Of a stretch of DNA of 49,356 bases, positions 39,935 through 48,939 are shown piece by piece. The first letter of the stretch is position 1; every line of letters starts with the position of its first letter. The notes below the pieces were generated by a model. It did not search any database. It was not told where the DNA came from and saw only the letters and a program-made list of their open reading frames with translations. Where the stretch lies: the NCBI GenBank assembly GCA_018660305.1, contig JABJKO010000118.1, forward strand, positions 1 to 49,356, written 5' to 3'. Source of the DNA: Rhodospirillaceae bacterium. Its GTDB lineage: Bacteria > Pseudomonadota > Alphaproteobacteria > MPNO01 > UBA2964. A program made the position numbers and the translations under genes.

Positions 39935-40765
39935 TCACACAAACGCTGTGTAGCGCTCGATGCAGATCCGGACCAGCTCGTCCGGGTCCTGCTGCCACCA
40001 ATGTTCCGAAAAGATCTCAACCTCGTTGAAGCCGTCATAGCCGGTGGCTTCGATGGCGTCGCGCAGGCGGGGAATATCCACCACCCCGTCCCCCATCATG
40101 CCGCGCTGGAAACGGGTCGCGGTAGTGGGGTTCAGCCAGTCGCAGACCTGGACCAGGCGTATGCGGCCGGCGGCACGTTTGATCTGGTCCTCGAGACCCG
40201 GCTCCCACCACAGATGATACATGTCGAACACGATGCCCACCGTCTCGCCACCGGGCTCGGACAGAAGCGAGTCGCAGATTTCATTGGCCTGGAAAAGCGA
40301 TGAGATACAGCCGCGGTCCGATGCGCTCATGGGGTGCTGCGGCTCGATGGCAAGGGTGATTCCGGCGGCATTCGCCTCGGGCAATATCTCCGCCAGCCCG
40401 TCGCGAATACGGGCCCGCGCGCCGGGGAGGTCTTTTGAGTCGGGCGGCAGGCCACCACCGATCTCCACCAGACAGCCGGCGCCGAGGGCGTGTGTTTCCT
40501 CGATGGCGCGGCGGTTGTCATCGATGATGTCAGCCCAGCCCCCGCCGATGGCCGGCGCGAACCGGCCGCCGGCGCACATGCTGGTGACCGCCAGCCCGGC
40601 ATCCTTGACCAGTTTCGTGGCACGCTCCACACCGCATTCAGCCAGCTTGTCGCGAAAAATACCGATCGCGGGCACGCCATGTCGGACAAAGCCGTCGACA
40701 GCCTGTTCCAGCGACCATTGCCTGATGGTGCCCTGATTGAGGGCGAGTTTTTCGAGTGACGGCAT
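39935..40765 (-). CDS. Sugar phosphate isomerase/epimerase family protein (AP-endonuclease-2-like TIM barrel)
   Basis: A 276-residue TIM barrel of the xylose-isomerase-like superfamily. The metal-binding strand ends are present: LAIEPQHP (Glu), GIVFDMYHLWWEPG (Asp with His) and FNEVEIFSE (Glu near the end). Family members isomerise or epimerise sugars, inosose or hydroxypyruvate, or open aromatic-derived rings. The downstream gene of a leftward pair, it lies nine bases after the VOC enzyme stop, so the two are co-transcribed. Substrate unknown. Confidence 0.8.
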   Translation of the reverse strand: MPSLEKLALNQGTIRQWSLEQAVDGFVRHGVPAIGIFRDKLAECGVERATKLVKDAGLAVTSMCAGGRFAPAIGGGWADIIDDNRRAIEETHALGAGCLVEIGGGLPPDSKDLPGARARIRDGLAEILPEANAAGITLAIEPQHPMSASDRGCISSLFQANEICDSLLSEPGGETVGIVFDMYHLWWEPGLEDQIKRAAGRIRLVQVCDWLNPTTATRFQRGMMGDGVVDIPRLRDAIEATGYDGFNEVEIFSEHWWQQDPDELVRICIERYTAFV

Positions 40766-40774
40766 CTGCCGGGC

Positions 40775-41251
40775 TCAGCCGGCGACCTGTTCGCGGGCCG
40801 CCTGTCTTTCTCGGAATTTCGTGACCGTGTCGGCATCGGCGAAAATTTCAAAGCAGATACCGTTGGGATCGTGGAAAAAGATGGTGTAGCTGGAGCTGCC
40901 ATTGTCCAGCCCGCCCCCTTCGGGGCCCTGGATCTGCGGGCCTTTCAACGGGATACCGTGGGCCGTGAGCTTCTCGACCCACTTGTCGACCGAAGCCCGG
41001 CTGTCGGTAGCCATGGCGATATGATCGATGCCTTTTTTTTCTTTCTGGGAATCGCCGCTCTCCAGGGGCCAGCCGTCTTCGAACAGGGCGAAATTGTGGT
41101 GCCATTCATCGGCGAAGCTGACAAAGGCGATGCGCCCGCGGCCCATCGTGTCGATGCTGGTCACCTGGGCGCCGAGCAGTTCGAGAAATTCGATTTCCTC
41201 TTCAAGGTTGCGGACATGCAAACCCAGATGGCCCATTCGCAATGGCGTCAT
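40775..41251 (-). CDS. VOC (glyoxalase/extradiol dioxygenase) superfamily enzyme
   Basis: A 158-residue metalloenzyme. ATG 41251 is seven bases after AAAAGGAG; the open frame runs 91 codons further upstream into the divergent gene and is not used. Metal ligands of the dioxygenase-like pattern are visible: the first His in MGHLGLHV, the second in IDHIAMAT and a Glu in GICFEIFAD, in two beta-alpha-beta-beta-beta repeats. The second repeat reads like bacterial extradiol dioxygenases (HDPNGICFE). It could be a ring-cleaving dioxygenase or a lyase. Same operon as the isomerase-like gene. Confidence 0.82.
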   Translation of the reverse strand: MTPLRMGHLGLHVRNLEEEIEFLELLGAQVTSIDTMGRGRIAFVSFADEWHHNFALFEDGWPLESGDSQKEKKGIDHIAMATDSRASVDKWVEKLTAHGIPLKGPQIQGPEGGGLDNGSSSYTIFFHDPNGICFEIFADADTVTKFRERQAAREQVAG

Positions 41252-41422
41252 GACACGCTCCTTTTGGTGACGGTCGATCCAGTATCGATAATACATCACC
41301 GTTATCCAATGCATACAATGTTCACACGACCCCTCCGCGCCCGGGTCGTCGCCCGGGCATGACGAGAGAACGTGTTCAGGGTATGAATAGGGAAATCGAA
41401 TGAGGGAACAGAGGAAATAAAA

Positions 41423-42361
41423 ATGCCGACACTTAATTTGTCCACCCGGGATTACGGGCTGATGCGCCAGATGAAGACCGTGAGTGCGCTCAACGACCAG
41501 ATCGATCTGGAATATCCGGCGCACGACAATATCCTGGTGGCGGCGCGCAAGATGGTGCGGGAACTGGCCTACGATATCTGCGAGATGCCGTTCACCACCT
41601 ATATCTGCGCCAAGGAATATGGCCAGAAATTCACCGCACTACCGCTGTTTATCACGCGGAATTTCCATCACGGCGCGATCCATGTGGACACCACGGCAGG
41701 AATAAAAACCCCCAAGGATCTCGAAGGCAAGACGGTGGGCGTGGTCCGTGGCTATACGGTGACGACAGGCGTCTGGGCGCGCTCGGTGCTGACCCTCGAT
41801 TACGGCGTCGATCTGAGCAAGATCCATTGGGTGTGCACCGATGACGAGCACGTGGCCGGTTTCAAGCTGCCGCCTTTCGCCGATTACAATTTCATGGGCC
41901 GCGACATGGGCGAGCTGTTTGCCGAAGGCGAGATCGTCGCCGCCGTCGGCACCCTGCCCAAGCCCGTCCCCAACGTTGAACTGATGATCCCCAACGCCGA
42001 CCAAGCCGGCTTCGAATCCTACCGCAAGACCGGCGTCTATCCGGGCAATCATTCCATCGTCGTGCGCGACGAGCTGTTGGCGGAATACCCCAATCTGGCC
42101 GTCGATCTGTTTAACGCGCTGAAGATCTCGAAGAATGCCTATTTCGCCAATCTCGACCGGTCGGGTGATCTGTCAGCGGAAGACGCCCTGACGGTCAAGC
42201 TGGAGAACGGGATCGATGGCGATCCGTTTCCCTATGGGGTCGAACCCAACCGCAAGGGGCTGGAAGCGCTGACCCAGACCGCGTTCGATCAGCTCATTAC
42301 GTCGCGCAAGTACTCGGTAGAGGAGCTGTTTCCCGAAAGTACGCTGGATTTAATCGGCTGA
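41423..42361 (+). CDS. Leaderless binding-protein-fold protein, Pht5-like, copy 3
   Basis: A 312-residue relative of the pair at 11155-13114. It has a CEMPFTTYICAKEYG segment, TALPLFITRNFHHGAI (parallel to IPVFPSRAFRHG), TPKDLEGKTVGVVRG, and near the end GDPFPYGVEPNRKGLEALT, ending VEELFPES like the others (AEELFVPE). There is no signal peptide. GAGGAAA precedes the ATG. It leads a rightward group with a TauD-like dioxygenase and an NDH-2-like flavoprotein. The same gene-type pairing occurs at 9.4-13.1 kb, which supports a shared pathway. A dihydroxyphthalate-decarboxylase-like enzyme is the best guess. Confidence 0.7.
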   Translation: MPTLNLSTRDYGLMRQMKTVSALNDQIDLEYPAHDNILVAARKMVRELAYDICEMPFTTYICAKEYGQKFTALPLFITRNFHHGAIHVDTTAGIKTPKDLEGKTVGVVRGYTVTTGVWARSVLTLDYGVDLSKIHWVCTDDEHVAGFKLPPFADYNFMGRDMGELFAEGEIVAAVGTLPKPVPNVELMIPNADQAGFESYRKTGVYPGNHSIVVRDELLAEYPNLAVDLFNALKISKNAYFANLDRSGDLSAEDALTVKLENGIDGDPFPYGVEPNRKGLEALTQTAFDQLITSRKYSVEELFPESTLDLIG

Positions 42362-42456
42362 TATTTGGCGGATTTTCGCAATTGAGTGCGAAAAAACGTT
42401 CCTTTACACTCAGACCCCAGAGTATCGCGGGCCTTTCCGAAATCCTGGAGCACCCC

Positions 42457-43335
42457 ATGGCGACGAAGCTGAAAGACACCGGCACCCTCACCATCAAGAA
42501 GCTGCATACCCTCATCGGGGCGGAAATCAGCGGTGTCGATCTACGCCGGGAACCGGATGCCGAGACCATGGCGGCCATTGAGCAAGCCTGGGCCGACCAT
42601 GGCATGCTGGTGTTCCGTGACCAGGATATTTCCGGCGATGATCAGCTCCGCTTCGCCGGCCATTTCGGGCCCATCGCCACCCGCGTGACGCCACCACCCG
42701 GCACCAAGGCGCCACCCGGTCCCAAATGGACCAACCTCATGCTGGTCACCGACCGCAAGGATGAGAAGGGCGAAGCGCTGGGCGCCCTGGGCCATGGCGA
42801 TATGTGGTTCCATTCCGATAAATGTTACCGCCCCAGGCCGCACCGGTTCTCTTTCCTGTTCGGCATCGAGATCCCCACCGAGGGCGGCCATACAAAATTC
42901 TCCAGCCTCTACGCCGCCTATGACGACATGTCCGACGAGATGAAAGCACGGCTCGACGATGCGTTTGTCATGCAGGGCTATGATTACGGCAATACCCGCC
43001 GTGTCGATCCCAATGTGGATCTGGAGGATATTCTGCATCAGCGTCAGCCCATGGTGGTCACCAACCCGTCATCGGGCCGCAAGGCACTCTATATCGCGCG
43101 GCTCAACACCATGTGGATCGAGGGCATGGACCGCGACGAGAGCGAGGCGGTCCTGGGACCGCTGTTTGATCTGACCGAGCGCGACAGCAATTATTACGAA
43201 CATATCTGGCGGAAAGGCGATTTTGTCATGTGGGACAATCTCGCCTGTCTCCATGCCCGTACCGACTGGCCGCAGGAACAGACCCGCCAGCTGCGCCGCT
43301 GCACCGTCGAGGGCGACCGCCTGTGGAGCGAATAG
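42457..43335 (+). CDS. TauD/TfdA-family Fe(II)/2-oxoglutarate dioxygenase, second copy
   Basis: A 292-residue paralog of the 9458 gene. ATG 42457 follows CTGGAG by six bases; the frame opens 25 codons earlier. Iron ligands are H119 and D121 (WFHSDK) and a late His in CLHARTDW; the 2-oxoglutarate Arg is in QLRRCTVEGD. The region after the HxD motif, RPRPHRFSFLFGIEIPTEGG, parallels KPKPHIGTLLYAIEVPSKGG of the other copy, so they are true paralogs. It lies 95 bases after the binding-protein-like gene and 51 before the flavoprotein gene. Substrate unknown. Confidence 0.87.
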   Translation: MATKLKDTGTLTIKKLHTLIGAEISGVDLRREPDAETMAAIEQAWADHGMLVFRDQDISGDDQLRFAGHFGPIATRVTPPPGTKAPPGPKWTNLMLVTDRKDEKGEALGALGHGDMWFHSDKCYRPRPHRFSFLFGIEIPTEGGHTKFSSLYAAYDDMSDEMKARLDDAFVMQGYDYGNTRRVDPNVDLEDILHQRQPMVVTNPSSGRKALYIARLNTMWIEGMDRDESEAVLGPLFDLTERDSNYYEHIWRKGDFVMWDNLACLHARTDWPQEQTRQLRRCTVEGDRLWSE

Positions 43336-43386
43336 ACCCTCACAACTGCGCCATTTTGCGCGTCACGAGCAAAAATTAGAGAATCA

Positions 43387-44589
43387 GTGAAAAAAATTAT
43401 CGTCATCGGTGGTGGATTAGCCGGGTTCTGGGCCGCGGCAGCCGCGGCACGTAACCTTGATTTACACCGCATCGATCCGGATGAAATCTCCGTGACGGTC
43501 ATCAACCGTGACCCTTATCACGCGATCCGGGTGCGCAATTATGAGGCCGACTTAAGCGACGTGCGGGTGGCGTTGGCGCCGCTCCTTGCCACTATCGATG
43601 TCGCCTTTGTCGAAGCCGAGGTCACGGGTCTCGATCTCTCCGGTCGTCGCGTAATCCTCGACGACGACGCGCTCTCCTATGACCGTCTGATCTTTGCCGC
43701 GGGAAGCCGGTTGAATTTACCGGACATCCCGGGGCTTTCAGAACATGGATTTGACGTCGACACGACGGATGCAGGCGACCGTCTCAACACCCATATTGCA
43801 AACCTCGGGAAAGAACCGGCTGCGCCGGGAAGAAACACCGCCATTGTAGTTGGTGCCGGCCTGACCGGAATCGAGGCCGCCTGTGAATTGCCCGCCAAAT
43901 TCGCCACGGCGGGAATCACCGATTGCAGGGTCATCCTTATTGATCAGAATCCCCATATCGGATCCGACATGGGCGAAGAGGCCCGCGGCCCGATCATGGA
44001 GGCATTGACGTCTCTCGGCATCGAAACCCGCACAAGCGTGAGTGTCACGGCCGTGGATGCGGAGGGAATCACGCTGGCCGACGGAGAACGGATCCCGTCG
44101 GCAACAATTGTATGGACAGCAGGCGTGCAGGCGAGTCCCCTGACCAGTTTGCTGCCGGTCGCGCGCGACACGCTGGGCCGGGTCTCCGTCGATCCGTTCA
44201 TGCGCGTCGCCGGTATAGACAATGTCCTCGCGGCCGGCGATATCGCCTCCGCAATGATGGATGAGACCCACCCATCGGTAATGTCCTGTCAGCACGGTCG
44301 GCCCATGGGCCGGTTCGCCGGTCATAATGCGGTCGCCGACCTGCTGGGTGAAGAGATGCTAGCGCTTAGGATTCCACACTATGGGACCTGCCTGGATCTC
44401 GGGCCGTGGGGCGCTCTTTATACCGAAGGGTGGGACCGGCGGGTCAGGGCGCAGGGGCCGGAGGCGAAGAAGACCAAGATGACCATCAATTGCGACCGGA
44501 TCTACCCGCCCAGAAGCGGCGCCCGCGCCGACATCCTGGCAGCCGCCGAACCGGTTATTCAGACCCCGCCCCGCGAAGCTGCGGAGTAG
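43387..44589 (+). CDS. NDH-2-like FAD/NAD(P)-dependent oxidoreductase
   Basis: A 400-residue two-dinucleotide-fold flavoprotein of the type-II NADH dehydrogenase / pyridine nucleotide-disulfide class. The start is GTG (43387), giving MKKIIVIGGGLAGFWAAAA. The FAD site is GGGLAG (8-13), the NAD site VVGAGLTGIE near 155, and the late FAD motif VLAAGDIASAMM near 280. No redox CxxC is seen. There is no C-terminal amphipathic anchor that I can point to, though the tail is basic and Pro-rich. It could oxidise NADH with a quinone or serve a specific oxygenase. It ends the binding-protein / TauD / flavoprotein group. Confidence 0.82.
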   Translation: MKKIIVIGGGLAGFWAAAAAARNLDLHRIDPDEISVTVINRDPYHAIRVRNYEADLSDVRVALAPLLATIDVAFVEAEVTGLDLSGRRVILDDDALSYDRLIFAAGSRLNLPDIPGLSEHGFDVDTTDAGDRLNTHIANLGKEPAAPGRNTAIVVGAGLTGIEAACELPAKFATAGITDCRVILIDQNPHIGSDMGEEARGPIMEALTSLGIETRTSVSVTAVDAEGITLADGERIPSATIVWTAGVQASPLTSLLPVARDTLGRVSVDPFMRVAGIDNVLAAGDIASAMMDETHPSVMSCQHGRPMGRFAGHNAVADLLGEEMLALRIPHYGTCLDLGPWGALYTEGWDRRVRAQGPEAKKTKMTINCDRIYPPRSGARADILAAAEPVIQTPPREAAE

Positions 44590-44619
44590 AAGATTTCTCA
44601 TCGGCGATGGTCTAGAGCC

Positions 44620-45123
44620 CTAACGGGCAAGCGGCGCGAATGTTCTTATTCCGGGCTGTGTACCACCGCCACGCGCCACGGGCAGGAGAGACAACGACCC
44701 CTTTCGCTGGAAGGGAACAGCGTCGTTCTGGCCCAATTTTCTGACATAGGCAGTCCCGAACAGGCGGTAATCGATGCGGTCTCTACCGCCGAGGGTCATC
44801 AACTGCCGAATCAGGCTCAACGTATTTGTATTGCCGGTGACGGGCACGGTGGCATAGCTCAGCCGCGGCACGGTGACCGATTGATTGCTCAGCCCATCGG
44901 CGAAGGGTTGCCCGTTGACCTCCAACTGGAAGGCCAGCCCGGTAAGCGGGATGGCAAAATCATTGGGATTGCCGATCTTGATATGGAGCCGAAGCTCCTG
45001 CGACAGCAGGCCCGTGGAAACCAGGCTGAGATTCTCCAGATCGATGGTGGGCGGCTTCGCATCTTGAGGTGTTACGCAGCCCAGCGGCACCAGAAGCGCC
45101 AGCATGGTCAGTAGTTTTTTCAT
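44620..45123 (-). CDS. LEA14-like (WHy domain) lipoprotein
   Basis: A 167-residue lipoprotein; start at ATG 45123 (MKKLLTMLALLVPLGC), with lipid Cys at C16. The frame opens 11 codons earlier. The mature domain is the beta-sandwich LEA-2/WHy fold: LSLVSTGLLSQELRLHIKIGNPNDFAIPLTGLAFQLEVNG includes the NPN turn diagnostic of the family. Members protect or stabilise envelope proteins under stress. It lies 29 bases after the alpha/beta hydrolase gene. Confidence 0.8.
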   Translation of the reverse strand: MKKLLTMLALLVPLGCVTPQDAKPPTIDLENLSLVSTGLLSQELRLHIKIGNPNDFAIPLTGLAFQLEVNGQPFADGLSNQSVTVPRLSYATVPVTGNTNTLSLIRQLMTLGGRDRIDYRLFGTAYVRKLGQNDAVPFQRKGSLSLLPVARGGGTQPGIRTFAPLAR

Positions 45124-45152
45124 CGGGTAGCTATTCTCCACATAGCTTGGTG

Positions 45153-46235
45153 TCACAACGCCCTGAGATGTCCGGCCATCCAGTCGGCCGCCTGGGTCTT
45201 GAACATGTGGCCGCGATTATGGGCCACATGGTTCGCGCCCTCGAGAAGCAACAGCTCGACAGGGCCGGAGACTTCGCTGGCCAGCCGCTCCGCATCCTTG
45301 TAGCTGGTGATACGGTCGGCCTTGGCGCCAATAATAAACAGGGGGCAGGTGACGTCCTGCGCAATGCCCTCCAGATCGAACAGAGCGGTCTTTTCCCGGG
45401 CCTCGGCCACGGTCTCCGAATGAGTGCGCAGCCGGTAGGCTTCTTTCAGGGATTGCGGCCTCTGGTCGAAATTATTGAGCACGTTGAACGCACCGCCATT
45501 GGCAATGGCCGCCTTGACGCGTTTGTCCCTGGCGCAGACGCGGGGCACGTAATAGCCACCCATGCTGGCGCCCGACAGGCCCATATTGGCACCGTCCAGA
45601 TCACCGCGCGCCTCCACCCAATCCATCACCACGCCGCACGGCACCTCGTAATCGTGACGGATGGGAAAATCATATTCCCCTTCCCCCTGCCCCGGCCCGT
45701 CGAGGGACAGGGTCGCCATGCCACGGTCGAGGAAAAGCTGTTCGGCATTGTGGAATTCCTCCTTGGTGGAATCCATGCCCGGGATGAGGATGACAACCGG
45801 TGGCCGGTCTGAACCGGCGGGCCGGCGCAGATTGGCGGCCAGATGCTTGCCCTCATAAGGGATCTCGACCCGTTCGCCGGGCGGGCCAAGATGGGGCAGC
45901 GCCAATGTGCGGCAGGCCACGGCTTTTTCATGGGCGGCGCGCATTTCGTCGGGATATTCGCAAAACAGAAACTTGCCAAAATGATAGCAGGCCGACGCGG
46001 TGGTCAAATGAAGCCCGGCGCTTTTGCCGAAACCGCTGCCCAGCGCGTCGCGCCCGATGTCCTCGTGGATCGCGCCACGGGCCGACCAGGCGGCGCACCA
46101 ATCCTCCCAGCGCGCGATGCTGTTGGTCACTTCCACGAAATCAGCTATGGGCACGCCACCGGCCACAAACCGCGCCATCCAGCCGGTTCGCGCATGCAGC
46201 ACCCTGTCGTCGGCCTCTTCGATTTGTGTTGCCAT
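45153..46235 (-). CDS. Alpha/beta hydrolase, 2,6-dihydroxypseudooxynicotine hydrolase-like (FrsA/DUF1100 type)
   Basis: A 360-residue hydrolase with an N-terminal helical lid (about 1-120, including FVEVTNSIARWEDWCAAW) and a catalytic domain with S224 (SGASMGG), D307 (GAKADRIT) and H336 (GANHVAHN). This two-part layout is typical of the C-C bond hydrolase of nicotine degradation, DHPON hydrolase, and of FrsA-like esterases. The ATG follows AGGGGAG. The next gene in the same direction upstream is a 2-oxo-acid-hydratase-like enzyme, fitting an aromatic ring-cleavage pathway. Substrate unknown. Confidence 0.82.
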   Translation of the reverse strand: MATQIEEADDRVLHARTGWMARFVAGGVPIADFVEVTNSIARWEDWCAAWSARGAIHEDIGRDALGSGFGKSAGLHLTTASACYHFGKFLFCEYPDEMRAAHEKAVACRTLALPHLGPPGERVEIPYEGKHLAANLRRPAGSDRPPVVILIPGMDSTKEEFHNAEQLFLDRGMATLSLDGPGQGEGEYDFPIRHDYEVPCGVVMDWVEARGDLDGANMGLSGASMGGYYVPRVCARDKRVKAAIANGGAFNVLNNFDQRPQSLKEAYRLRTHSETVAEAREKTALFDLEGIAQDVTCPLFIIGAKADRITSYKDAERLASEVSGPVELLLLEGANHVAHNRGHMFKTQAADWMAGHLRAL

Positions 46236-46308
46236 CTCGCCGCTCCCCTGACGTCTCCATGAGTGGAAAGTTTAGAGTCCGTCCGACCGAGAGTCCATCA
46301 AGTGAGGG

Positions 46309-47118
46309 CTAAGCCTCCACCAACACCACCGCGCTGGTTCCCACGCCATCGATCCTGATGTCGATCCTGGCCGGTAGATTATCGATCCAGTGCACCGGCG
46401 TCATGGACCCGGTGGAGATGATCTGCCCTGCCTTCAGACCTTCCCCGCGCTCCGCGAGCTTATTGGCGAGCCAGACCACGACGTTGAGGGGATCACCCAG
46501 GACATCCGAACCCACACCGATTTCTGCCGGATCGCCATCCCTGACAAGACAGCCCTGCGATGATTTGAGATCGAGATCCCGCCATCCCGTCACCGGTTCG
46601 CCGATGACGCAGGCCTTGTGGAAAAAATCATCCGCCGTGAGCAACGCGAGACTGCACGCGCGATAATTACCATAGCGGTTCTCGACAATTTCGATGGTGG
46701 GCAGGACGGCATCGATCGCAACCGCCACCGAATTTCGATCATGGGGTTTCGATTGAGGACGCAGATCCTCTGCGAGACGAAAAGCGATCTCGCATTCAAC
46801 CCCGGGGCAACATTCGGGATTACAGGAAAAGGAGGCCCCCGGCGTCAGTACATTTCCCGACAGGACGTGGCCATAGACTGGCCCCGGCACGCCCAAGGCC
46901 TCCTGCATACCCTTTGCCGTGGCTCCGATCTTGTAGCCGGCGAGTGCGCCCTGACCGTGCGCTGTGAGCCAGGCAGCAAGCTGGAATTGAATATCGTAGC
47001 CAACCGCACTGTTCACAGTGCCAGGCACTTTCAGCATACGGTCGGCGTCACTCAACGGCAGCCCATCGAGCCGGTCCCGGCCCAGCTGTTCAACTACTGC
47101 CTTGACCGAACTGATCAT
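46309..47118 (-). CDS. 2-oxopent-4-enoate hydratase (MhpD) family protein
   Basis: A 269-residue protein matching MhpD/HpaH hydratases: YKIGATAKGMQEALGV at 62-77, the metal-site E108 and E110 (GVECEIAF) and E143 (LPTIEIVENRYGNY), and AGQIISTGSM late in the chain (GxxISTGS). These enzymes add water to 2-hydroxypenta-2,4-dienoate from meta-cleavage of catechols. The ribosome site is weak. It lies 28 bases after the ThDP enzyme gene, so the two are in one operon; an oxo-acid product could pass to that decarboxylase-type enzyme. Confidence 0.85.
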   Translation of the reverse strand: MISSVKAVVEQLGRDRLDGLPLSDADRMLKVPGTVNSAVGYDIQFQLAAWLTAHGQGALAGYKIGATAKGMQEALGVPGPVYGHVLSGNVLTPGASFSCNPECCPGVECEIAFRLAEDLRPQSKPHDRNSVAVAIDAVLPTIEIVENRYGNYRACSLALLTADDFFHKACVIGEPVTGWRDLDLKSSQGCLVRDGDPAEIGVGSDVLGDPLNVVVWLANKLAERGEGLKAGQIISTGSMTPVHWIDNLPARIDIRIDGVGTSAVVLVEA

Positions 47119-47146
47119 CGGCGCTGCTTTACCGCAACCGCGTGCG

Positions 47147-48841
47147 CTATCCCACGATGACGTCGAGAATCGCGGATTTGCCTTCCCTGGTTGCCTGGAG
47201 ACCGCGCTTAAGGGCCGCCTCCAGATCTTCGGGATCGGTTACCTGTTCGCCATAGGCGCCAAAGGCTTCAGCGACCTTACCGAAGTCCGGCGCGTTGATG
47301 TGCGTGCCGTGGTAAGTGTCGGTATCGACCGCCGTTCCGTCGGGATACATCTGCAGATGCATGCCCTGCATGGCCGCATACTTCTTGTTGTTGAAGATGA
47401 CGGTCAGGGTCGGCAGGCTGAAATCGCGTGCCGCACCGAGCGCACCGAGGGCCGGGTTATACAGGAACGCCCCGTCACCGATCAGGGTGACCACCGGCCG
47501 GTCCGGCTTGGCAAGCTTGACCCCCAGGGACAGGCCAAGACCCTGGCCAAGTCCGCCCTGGCGGGTAAACAGGCTCTGCGGCTGGTTCCAGTCCAGATGC
47601 TGGCGCAGCATACCGGTATGGGTGGTGACTTCGTCGATATAGATGGTGCCGTCCGGCATGACGTTGTTTAGCGCCTCGCAAAGCCACAGGGGATCGATGG
47701 GTGTCTTGGCTCTCGCCTCTTCCCGTTGTGCCTTCTTATCTGCAACCAGCGCATCGTGCGACACCGCAAGGGTTTCCCGTCTGGCCGCGATGGCGGCCTG
47801 ATCGATGCCCTTGCCTTTTACCGCCTCGGTCAGGTCACGCAGTGTCTGGGCGAGTTCGCCTTCCAGATACATGTCGGCCTGCAGGCTCTGATACGTCATC
47901 GCTTCGTTATGCGGATTTTCGTCGATCACGGCGATGACAGCATTGGGCGGCCGGTCACTGGGCGGATACCACGGCGCGCGGACGCGCACCACGATGACGA
48001 GATCAGACTCCCAATAATCCTTTATGTTATGGCCCTGATGAAGCGCGTGGTCCTTCGGGAAATTGGCGAAACTGGAGCCCGGCTTTTCGATAAGGGGCAG
48101 GGCCAGTTCTTCACATAGGGCGACAAGCGCATGGAACGATTCAGATTCACGCCCGGCGCTTTCCGTATAGACCACCGGGTTCTTGGCGCGAGCGATCTGG
48201 GCAGCGAGCTTTTCTATATCCTCCGGTGCGGTCAGCGTACGCGGTGCCGTTGGAACCGTGCGACCGCCATTGGCGGGCGGTGTCCATTCCTCCATCAGCG
48301 TCTCGGTGGTGACACTCAGATAGGTCGGCCCCTGGGGCGTGCGCTGCGCCATTTCACCGGACCGGATCACGCTTTCATAGACTGTGAAGCGGCCGCCTGA
48401 ATGGGAGGCGAATTTGCACACCGGTTCCACGAGACGCGTGGTGCTGCCGGGGATACTGAGATTGTTGATCCACTGCGCACCGGGATCGAAGCCCGGCTGT
48501 TCGCCATAGGTCGTCGTTTCACCTGAAATAACGACCATTGGTACGCTCGCGACCCAGGCCGCGTGTATACCCATGGCGCCCTGCAGCAGCCCTGATCCAG
48601 CATGCAGCAAGACACCCTGCATGCGCCCGGTCGCCAACGTGTAACCGGCCGCGATATCGACAGCCAGGGTTTCGTGCCAGCAATCGAGAAGGCGGGGACC
48701 GTTCTTGCCCTCCTCCATCTGGTTGGCCATGGCCTCCCAGACCGGCGCCCATTCGGTTCCCGGTGACGACAGGATGTAATCGACTTCGAGCTTACGGAAT
48801 GCTTCTACGATGGCTTCGCCGCCATCCGGTGCTGTTTTCAT
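47147..48841 (-). CDS. Thiamine-diphosphate-dependent enzyme (acetolactate synthase / 2-oxo-acid decarboxylase type)
   Basis: A 564-residue three-domain ThDP enzyme. ATG 48841 lies eight bases after AGGGG; the frame opens 18 codons earlier. The cofactor-activating Glu is E57 (CWHETLAVDIAAGYT). The ThDP/Mg motif is GDGAFLYNPALGALGAAR near 452 with the partner NN about 30 residues later. Two HAGSGLLQGAMG and SGETTTYGEQPG segments form the PYR side. It may be a decarboxylase, carboligase or sulfoacetaldehyde-acetyltransferase-like enzyme. Family relatives of this divergent branch are generally annotated only as ThDP-requiring enzymes. Confidence 0.85.
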   Translation of the reverse strand: MKTAPDGGEAIVEAFRKLEVDYILSSPGTEWAPVWEAMANQMEEGKNGPRLLDCWHETLAVDIAAGYTLATGRMQGVLLHAGSGLLQGAMGIHAAWVASVPMVVISGETTTYGEQPGFDPGAQWINNLSIPGSTTRLVEPVCKFASHSGGRFTVYESVIRSGEMAQRTPQGPTYLSVTTETLMEEWTPPANGGRTVPTAPRTLTAPEDIEKLAAQIARAKNPVVYTESAGRESESFHALVALCEELALPLIEKPGSSFANFPKDHALHQGHNIKDYWESDLVIVVRVRAPWYPPSDRPPNAVIAVIDENPHNEAMTYQSLQADMYLEGELAQTLRDLTEAVKGKGIDQAAIAARRETLAVSHDALVADKKAQREEARAKTPIDPLWLCEALNNVMPDGTIYIDEVTTHTGMLRQHLDWNQPQSLFTRQGGLGQGLGLSLGVKLAKPDRPVVTLIGDGAFLYNPALGALGAARDFSLPTLTVIFNNKKYAAMQGMHLQMYPDGTAVDTDTYHGTHINAPDFGKVAEAFGAYGEQVTDPEDLEAALKRGLQATREGKSAILDVIVG

Positions 48842-48939
48842 GACACGTCCCCTCTGATTCAGATTTCGGGGGATTATCTCATCGATTGAACGCAAACTCT
48901 ATAGCACGGTCATGCATTTCGGTTATTCAGGGAATACCT

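Noticed and set aside
41252..41524. 91-codon N-terminal extension of the VOC enzyme
   Set aside because: The family begins near MGHLGLHV, a strong AAAAGGAG lies just before ATG 41251, and the extension would run antisense into the divergent gene.
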